The notes beneath the pieces were generated by a model. That model saw only the letters and a list, made by a program, of their open reading frames with translations, ran no database searches and was not told where the DNA came from. This document shows positions 45,089 through 49,687 of a DNA stretch of 49,687 nucleotides, one piece after another. Source of the DNA: CAYNFS01 sp964396685 (GTDB lineage Bacteria > Patescibacteriota > Doudnabacteria > UBA920 > 2-01-FULL-46-14); NCBI GenBank assembly GCA_964396685.1, contig CAYNFS010000010.1:1-49687 (forward strand), given 5' to 3'. Within the stretch, counting starts at the first letter, position 1. Each line of letters opens with the position of its first letter. A program made the translations under genes and the position numbers.

Positions 45089-46327
45089 TTATTCATACCT
45101 CAAAGCTTCGATGGGGTCGAGTTTGGCGGCTCGGCCCGCGGGATAAAGGCCGAACACCAAACCGACAAAGGCGGCGACACCAACGCCCAGAATTGCGGCT
45201 GTTACCGGAAAACTGAACTGCCAGGAAAGCCCCACGACCCGACTTAAAACCAGCGATGAGGCAAATGACATCAAAACACCCAAGGCTATGCCGATAATAC
45301 CGCCTGTAACGGTTAAGATGACCGCTTCCAAAAGAAATTGCACCAAAATGTCCTTGTCTGTTGCGCCAACGGCTTTTCTAAGTCCTATTTCGCGGGTGCG
45401 TTCAGTAACGGATACCAGCATGATGTTCATGATACCGATCCCGCCGACCAGCAGAGATATCGCCGCGACTGCCGACAAAAACAAAGTAAGAACATTTGTG
45501 ACGGTGCCAAGCCGCGCTGCCAAATCAACTTGGGTTTCTATAAAAAAATCGTCTTTTGAAGGGTCGGCGATGCCGTGGGAATCTCGCAAAGTGGCTTGAA
45601 CGTCCCTGACTGTGCGGTCAATTTCGCGTTCGGAGGACGCTTCGATCACGAAACGATGAAAGTATTTGATTCCAAAAATATATTTTTGCGCCGTTGTGTA
45701 AGGAACCAGCGCCATCTCGTCAAAATTAAAAAATGAAATCTGCCCTTTTTTTGGCAAAATGCCAATTATCCGAAAATTGCGATCTTTGATTTTGATTTTT
45801 TCGCCCAATGCGCTTGACGATCCGAAAAGCTCCTCCTTGACCTTGCTGCCAATGACCACAACGTTGGTTTGAGATTTTGCGTCTTCTTCAGAAATAAATT
45901 CTCCTTCTTCGGGATAAATGTCAAAAATTTCAGTCGCGAGTTGGGATGCGCCAAAAATGGTAAGCCTGTAAGTTTCGGCTTGGTAAGCGGCCGAATCAGC
46001 TCCGAAAACTATCGGCATGATGCTTTTTAGGGTTGGGACATTGGTCCGGTTTTTCAAAGCCTCAAAATCTGATTCCTTCAGAGAATCGCTTAAAACTTGC
46101 GCGAAATCCGAGGGCCCTTTTGGCTGTCTGCCCGGCACCACCACAATGGTTTTACTGCCTAAGCCTTGAATTTGTGAAAGAATCAAATCCTGCGCTCCCT
46201 TTCCCAAAGACATGATAAGAATAATGGCTGTTATGCCTATAACGATGCCCAAGATAGTAAGAGCCGAGCGCGACTTTCGGGTTTTAAGTCCTGAAACAGC
46301 GGTTTTTAGGCTATTTTTTAAAGTCAT
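45089..46327 (-). CDS. MacB-type ABC transporter permease (FtsX family)
   Basis: Membrane subunit of a mechanotransmission ABC exporter. 412 residues: first helix RSALTILGIVIGITAIILIMSLGKGA near 19-44, then an extracytoplasmic MacB_PCD domain (about 50-280), then three helices, FLSAVAAISLLVGGIGIMNIMLVSVTERTREIGLRKAVGATDKDILVQFLLEAVIL with the FtsX signature (EIGLRKAVGA). It overlaps the ATPase gene by 17 bp. Typical substrates are antibiotics, peptides or lipoproteins; not determined here. Confidence 0.92.
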   Translation of the reverse strand: MTLKNSLKTAVSGLKTRKSRSALTILGIVIGITAIILIMSLGKGAQDLILSQIQGLGSKTIVVVPGRQPKGPSDFAQVLSDSLKESDFEALKNRTNVPTLKSIMPIVFGADSAAYQAETYRLTIFGASQLATEIFDIYPEEGEFISEEDAKSQTNVVVIGSKVKEELFGSSSALGEKIKIKDRNFRIIGILPKKGQISFFNFDEMALVPYTTAQKYIFGIKYFHRFVIEASSEREIDRTVRDVQATLRDSHGIADPSKDDFFIETQVDLAARLGTVTNVLTLFLSAVAAISLLVGGIGIMNIMLVSVTERTREIGLRKAVGATDKDILVQFLLEAVILTVTGGIIGIALGVLMSFASSLVLSRVVGLSWQFSFPVTAAILGVGVAAFVGLVFGLYPAGRAAKLDPIEALRYE

Positions 46328-47024
46328 TGTTCTGGCTGCGGTTTACGACTTTTTGATCTGCCTCAATCTGGCCGTCTTTGAGTTTGATGATGCGCTCGGC
46401 GTAAGAAGCCGTATAAGTTTCGTGTGTTATCAGAATGACCGTGCGGCCCAGTGCATGCATTTTTTGAAGATAATCCATTACCACTTGTCCGGATTTTGAA
46501 TCCAAATTGCCGGTCGGCTCATCGGCAAAAATTATTTTGGGACTTGCAACTAAAGCGCGGGCAATGGCCACGCGCTGTTTCTCGCCTCCGGAAAGCCTAG
46601 ATGGTTCGTAATTCATGCGGTGCTCCATATCAACTTCTTTGATAGCCAGGAGCGTTTTGTCTTTCCACTCGGTTTCGGGTATGTCGGAATAAAAAAGCGG
46701 GATTTTGACGTTTTCATAAACCGTCATCCTTGGCAGGAGATTAAAAGCCTGAAAAATGAAGCCCATCGTGCGGTTGCGGACTTCGGCAATTTCGTCGGGA
46801 CTTAAATCGTTAAATGTTTTTCCCTCTAGACGGTAAGTTCCTCGCGTATGCCGATCAAGGAACCCCAAAATGTGCAAGAGAGTTGATTTGCCCGAGCCGG
46901 AAGGCCCCATGATGGCAGCAAATTCTCCATCCTCGATATCAAAAGAAACCCCGCGCAGGGCCGGGGTTTGCACGCTCTCTGAAAAATACGTTTTTTCGAG
47001 ACCCCTTACTTCGATAAGCTTCAT
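46311..47024 (-). CDS. MacB/LolD-type ABC transporter ATPase
   Basis: 237 residues. Walker A GPSGSGKSTLLHILGFLD near 40-57, Q-loop FIFQAFNLLPRMTVYENVKIPL near 89-110, signature LSGGEKQRVAIARALVASPKIIFADEPTGNLDSKSG near 144-179 with Walker B, and the His switch ILITHE. Its LLPRMTVYENV(K) style belongs to the MacB/LolD group. It pairs with the FtsX-type permease downstream and the HlyD-type adaptor upstream. Confidence 0.94.
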   Translation of the reverse strand: MKLIEVRGLEKTYFSESVQTPALRGVSFDIEDGEFAAIMGPSGSGKSTLLHILGFLDRHTRGTYRLEGKTFNDLSPDEIAEVRNRTMGFIFQAFNLLPRMTVYENVKIPLFYSDIPETEWKDKTLLAIKEVDMEHRMNYEPSRLSGGEKQRVAIARALVASPKIIFADEPTGNLDSKSGQVVMDYLQKMHALGRTVILITHETYTASYAERIIKLKDGQIEADQKVVNRSQNNDFKK

Positions 47025-48586
47025 GGCTTTGAGCTCGTAACGACAACCTGCCCCTCCTCAAGACCAGAAATAATTTCGAGATTTCCGTCGTTTCCTCTAA
47101 GCCCGGTTTGGATTTCAACTTCTTGAAAATCCCCGTCCTCAAGCACTTTTACGTATTTTTTGCCGTCCCTGCCTATGACAGCCCGCTGCGGAATAACGAG
47201 TACACCCACGCGTTCATCAGTAAAAATTTCGATATTGGCAGTCATGCCGGGCTTGATGCGTCCATCTGTCTGAGCAAATCGCAGAGTGACTTTGTAGGTG
47301 GCAACTCCCTCGACAACTGTTTCCGCCGGATCAATGTTTACGACATTGGCATCAAATTCCGTTTCATTTCCGTAGGCGTCGAGTGTTATTTTGCTTCGGT
47401 TGCTGGGCGAAATTTTTGCGATGTCAGCCTCGGGAACATTTGTCTCAATATGGAGATTTTCAATATCTTGCAAGACGATGATTTTGTTGAGCGCTTGGGC
47501 AAGCTCGCCGACTTTTATATCTACTTTCGTGATTGTGCCCGGGGTAGGAGCCTTCAAGACCGTATTTTCGAGAGTTGCCTGCGCGGCTTGCACTTGCCCT
47601 TGAGCCGACAGAATAGTTGCCTGCGCGGCTTGCAGCTCGGCTGGTCGGGCCCGCGCCTTTTTGAGATTTAAATCGGCGATTTTTTGGTTAAGTACGGCCT
47701 CTGCCGAACTTACGGCGGCCTCTGCCGCGGCGACGCTGACTTTTTGAGTCTCTAGAGCGGAAAGGTAGGAATTGTAATTTGTGAGGTAGTTGCCGGAGCT
47801 TTTGTTTGGTATTTCTACATTCCAGGAGTCATAGGTCGCGGTGTAGCCGCTTGGAAACTGGATAAAAAGCCCTTTAGTTCCCAGCGGAGTCGGGGCAATC
47901 GTGCTGATATAATATGGCCCGCCCGTTTCCAGTCCGGAAAAGTCGTAAGTGGCTCCAAATTGCCTTATGGTGTATGCCCCCTCTTCTTGACTCGTGTAAG
48001 TCCCGCTGACCGTCGGACTGCCTGTATTGACGTTGCTCGTGGCCGGGACTGCTGTCAGGTCAGTATTGAGGAGCTTGTTGTAACCGTTGTCAACCAAGAC
48101 CTGTTGCTGGCTTTTGGCATCATCCAGATTATTACGCGCGTTTTCCAGTGAAATTTGGGCCGCGTCCACGGCTCTTTGCGCCACCGCGATCTCCTCGTTG
48201 CTTGCTCCATCTAAAATCTTCTGGTGATTCGCTTTTGCTTGAGCAAGAGCGCCTTGCGCCGAGGTGAGGCTTGCCAAGGCGTCTTTTTGATCAAGTGTTG
48301 CCAGAACCTGTCCTGTACTAACCTTATCCCCGACTTTTACATTGAGCTTTGTGACCATCCCGCTGATTTTGAAGCTCAAATTTAAATCCGCCTGGCTTAC
48401 GATCTGACCCGTGGCAAGCACGGTTTGCTTCACATTCTGACGCTTGACTGTATCGGTTAAAACATCGCCTGCATCGTTTCCGGACTTTTTGTTGAGAAAA
48501 ATCAGTCCGACCGCCAGAGCAAGTATTATTATGATTATCGCTATCTTTTTTTTCGTGATTCTCATATTATTTAAGAAAGGTTGCAT
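47021..48586 (-). CDS. Periplasmic adaptor-type subunit of MacAB efflux (HlyD/RND family)
   Basis: 521 residues. An N-terminal membrane anchor (KKKIAIIIIILALAVGLIFL), then a lipoyl half (LNVKVGDKVSTGQVLATLDQKDALASL near 75-101), long coiled-coil hairpin arms (about 105-175 and 270-330), then VLKAPTPGTITKVDIKVGELAQALNKIIVLQD (second lipoyl half), beta-barrel, and a C-terminal part ending GLEEGQVVVTSSKP. An unusual Gly/Thr/Tyr-rich insert at about 180-265 (VNTGSPTVSGTYTSQEEGAYTI) splits the hairpin. The start could be the MRITKKK codon 21 bp later. In a cell without an outer membrane it would serve as an extracytoplasmic adaptor. Confidence 0.9.
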   Translation of the reverse strand: MQPFLNNMRITKKKIAIIIIILALAVGLIFLNKKSGNDAGDVLTDTVKRQNVKQTVLATGQIVSQADLNLSFKISGMVTKLNVKVGDKVSTGQVLATLDQKDALASLTSAQGALAQAKANHQKILDGASNEEIAVAQRAVDAAQISLENARNNLDDAKSQQQVLVDNGYNKLLNTDLTAVPATSNVNTGSPTVSGTYTSQEEGAYTIRQFGATYDFSGLETGGPYYISTIAPTPLGTKGLFIQFPSGYTATYDSWNVEIPNKSSGNYLTNYNSYLSALETQKVSVAAAEAAVSSAEAVLNQKIADLNLKKARARPAELQAAQATILSAQGQVQAAQATLENTVLKAPTPGTITKVDIKVGELAQALNKIIVLQDIENLHIETNVPEADIAKISPSNRSKITLDAYGNETEFDANVVNIDPAETVVEGVATYKVTLRFAQTDGRIKPGMTANIEIFTDERVGVLVIPQRAVIGRDGKKYVKVLEDGDFQEVEIQTGLRGNDGNLEIISGLEEGQVVVTSSKP

Positions 48587-48590
48587 TAAA

Positions 48591-48620
48591 CATTCTTACA
48601 TTCTTAAGAATGTGAGAATG
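48591..48620. promoter_or_regulatory. 30-bp ATTCT-box palindrome upstream of the efflux operon
   Basis: Half-sites CATTCTTACATTCT and AGAATGTGAGAATG about TAA/TTA. It lies 5 bp before the longest adaptor start and includes the regulator's stop codon. Matches sites at 26561-26590 and 48901-48930. Confidence 0.7.
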
Positions 48621-48879
48621 TCTCCATAAATTTAATCATTACTCTGCCGTATGGCGAGAGTGTATGGCAGACCCATCGTCCTTTGTATTTTTTATTCAGA
48701 AGTCCTGCTTGAACAAGTCGCCTCGTATGTTCGGAGATGGTTTTGATATTGCAGTTGAGTCTCTCTGCTATTTTTTCCAGAATTATACTATCGTTTTTAT
48801 ATACCAAAAGCAATATCTCTATTCTCCTATGATTGGCAATTCCTTTGAAATGTCTTTGAAGTTGTTTGGCGGTTTTCAT
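48604..48879 (-). CDS. ArsR-family winged-helix regulator
   Basis: 91 residues: LQRHFKGIANHRRIEILLLVYKNDSIILEKIAERLNCNIKTISEHTRRLVQAGLLNKKYKGRWVCHTLSPYG, a complete ArsR-type winged helix with the recognition helix NIKTISEHTRRLVQAG near 44-59. No obvious metal-binding Cys pair (Cys43 and Cys69 only), so the signal is unknown. Palindromes of ATTCT boxes lie at its own promoter and at the next operon, so it probably represses itself and the MacAB exporter. Its promoter would give an almost leaderless mRNA. Confidence 0.87.
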   Translation of the reverse strand: MKTAKQLQRHFKGIANHRRIEILLLVYKNDSIILEKIAERLNCNIKTISEHTRRLVQAGLLNKKYKGRWVCHTLSPYGRVMIKFMETFSHS

Positions 48880-48888
48880 GCCTCAATA

Positions 48889-48917
48889 ATAATAGCACAA
48901 CATTCTTATATTCTCAA
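48889..48917 (-). promoter_or_regulatory. Promoter of the ArsR-like gene
   Basis: On the minus strand TTGAGA (48912-48917), a 17-bp spacer, then TATTAT (48889-48894). Transcription would start about 3 bp before the ATG, suggesting a leaderless mRNA. The -35 lies inside the 48901-48930 palindrome, so repressor binding would block it. Confidence 0.6.
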
Positions 48918-48930
48918 GAATATTGGAATA
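48901..48930. promoter_or_regulatory. 30-bp ATTCT-box palindrome at the ArsR-like gene promoter
   Basis: CATTCTTATATTCT and AAGAATATTGGAATA halves. It overlaps the regulator's -35, consistent with autorepression. Slightly less symmetric than the other two copies. Confidence 0.68.
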
Positions 48931-48983
48931 TCGTGCGGTGGAACGGCTCCTTGAGCTGTAAAGCCGTGGTGTGCTCGATATGC

Positions 48984-49517
48984 TCACGTCTGCTGTTTAT
49001 GTAGGTGATTTAGACTCACGGTGAATCTCATGATTTTTTGCTCAAGTTCGGCGGGAAGGTCATATAAATTGGTTTCTCCGTCAAACTCGTATTTGGCGAG
49101 TATGGAAATCGTCTCGCGCAAGTCCTCCGGCAGTTCTGCCGACCGGTCTTCCAAATCCAGCAAGACGGTACCCTGTGCCTGGTCTTTGTTTTCGAAGCCG
49201 AGTACATTACCGGTCTGCATGTATTTTACCACAGTGGCTCTCGCCATCTTAAGCTCATCAATTGCTGTTACGAGTTCGGGTTCTGTCATATCTTTGACAA
49301 ACAAATCTCCTTGAGGCCAACTCTCAAGAGTCTTTTCCCTGCCTGGCTCATCTTTCTCAACGGGGAACCCGCCCTTAGCGCTCAACTCAAGCTCTCTTAA
49401 AGCGTGTGCCTTGGCCGCGGGATCCACAGGCGCATTTATTTTTCCTTTTTCATCTTTTGGTAGGCTGTCCAGATAGCGCTGGTAGGCATCAAGATCTTCC
49501 GGCGTAGGTTTGGTCAT
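48984..49517 (-). CDS. Unknown acidic protein
   Basis: 177 residues, rich in Glu, Asp and Lys, no hydrophobic anchor, so cytoplasmic. MTKPTPEDLDAYQRYLDSLPKDEKGKINAPVDPAAKAHALRELELSAKGGFPVE opens it, and helical stretches such as LVTAIDELKMARATVVKYMQTG follow. No recognised domain. A few Patescibacteria proteins have this mixed-charge look, but I cannot name a family. Confidence 0.62.
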   Translation of the reverse strand: MTKPTPEDLDAYQRYLDSLPKDEKGKINAPVDPAAKAHALRELELSAKGGFPVEKDEPGREKTLESWPQGDLFVKDMTEPELVTAIDELKMARATVVKYMQTGNVLGFENKDQAQGTVLLDLEDRSAELPEDLRETISILAKYEFDGETNLYDLPAELEQKIMRFTVSLNHLHKQQT

Positions 49518-49566
49518 GATTTTTTGATTGATTAATTTTAATATTTGAAACCGTTGCCTGGGTTGG

Positions 49567-49610
49567 ATTCGCGTCAGAGGCGGACAGGCGAATCCGCCTG
49601 TGGCGGAAAA
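49567..49610. repeat. GC-rich hairpin repeat near the window end
   Basis: GGATTCGCGTC...GGCGGACAGGCGAATCC followed by GCCTGTGGCGG. It shares the CCGCC..GGCGG style of the other dispersed repeats and lies upstream of the unknown acidic gene. Confidence 0.55.
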
Positions 49611-49687
49611 GGCTTTTTATCTTCCGGCCAAAGCTCGTCTGTATCATACCGCTCGAACATTTTTTATGGAAGATTTGGGGCGGTTTA

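Overview
The window looks like chromosomal DNA from an ultrasmall bacterium of the Candidate Phyla Radiation (Patescibacteria), probably a Parcubacteria- or Doudnabacteria-like lineage. This is inferred from gene content and style: short intergenic gaps, Lys-rich proteins, a YerC/TrpR-like regulator, divergent MurG/MurC/MurB, a VIT/CCC1 protein, standalone GIY-YIG and LAGLIDADG endonucleases, and many repeats of the GTCATTGCGAG...GAAGCAATC type. TGA acts as a normal stop (for example murC), so the code is the standard bacterial one.

Layout. 1-63: partial tRNA-Gln. 0.2-6.0 kb (+): two GT4 glycosyltransferases, murG, a patatin-like protein and murC, mostly overlapping. 6.0-7.7 kb (+): a TrpR/YerC-like regulator, a histidine phosphatase and a CYTH protein; two copies of one palindrome sit just upstream of the first two genes. 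7.7-9.7 kb: a DUF2934 gene, a gene fragment, murB and hpf. 9.75-14.8 kb (+): a polyamine-related cluster of agmatinase, saccharopine-dehydrogenase-like reductase, PurD-like ATP-grasp, SET-domain protein and deoxyhypusine-synthase-like protein, closed by a terminator. 14.8-19.9 kb (-): LAGLIDADG ORF, M23 peptidase, gltX, wecG-type transferase, thpR. 19.9-23.3 kb (+): priA, def, fmt. 23.3-25.8 kb (-): GT4 and a polyprenyl-phosphate sugar transferase.

25.8-26.5 kb (-): the RNase P RNA gene, whose P3 loop contains a complete GIY-YIG endonuclease ORF. 26.6-31.4 kb (-): an FNR-like reductase, a Doc toxin-antitoxin pair, and an ATP-binding-domain gene plus a phosphohistidine-domain gene separated by a PIN/RHH toxin-antitoxin cassette. 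An exact 18-bp direct repeat borders that cassette. 31.5-33.9 kb (-): VIT protein, three small membrane proteins and a WrbA-like flavodoxin. 33.9-40.9 kb (-): a Tat-signal protein, enolase, D-2-hydroxyacid dehydrogenase, PEP synthase and glycerate 2-kinase, which together link glycerate, 2-phosphoglycerate, PEP and pyruvate. 40.9-43.7 kb (-): a thiol-redox set (thioredoxin-like, CcdA-like, DUF1573). 43.7-45.0 kb (-): a lone purD of different composition. 45.1-48.9 kb (-): a MacAB-type efflux operon with its own ArsR-like regulator. 49.0-49.5 kb (-): an unknown protein.

Two themes stand out. First, several repeat families lie inside protein genes in frame (both GT4 genes at the left end, gltX, wecG, fmt, murB, the PEP-binding-domain gene, the histidine phosphatase), so proteins carry repeat-encoded inserts. 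Second, small regulators are paired with near-perfect palindromes that recur at their neighbours: the YerC-like gene has two sites, the ArsR-like gene has two, and a third ArsR-type site lies 20 kb away upstream of the RNase P promoter.

All calls were made by eye from the sequence; no search was run. Coordinates of short sites may be off by a base.
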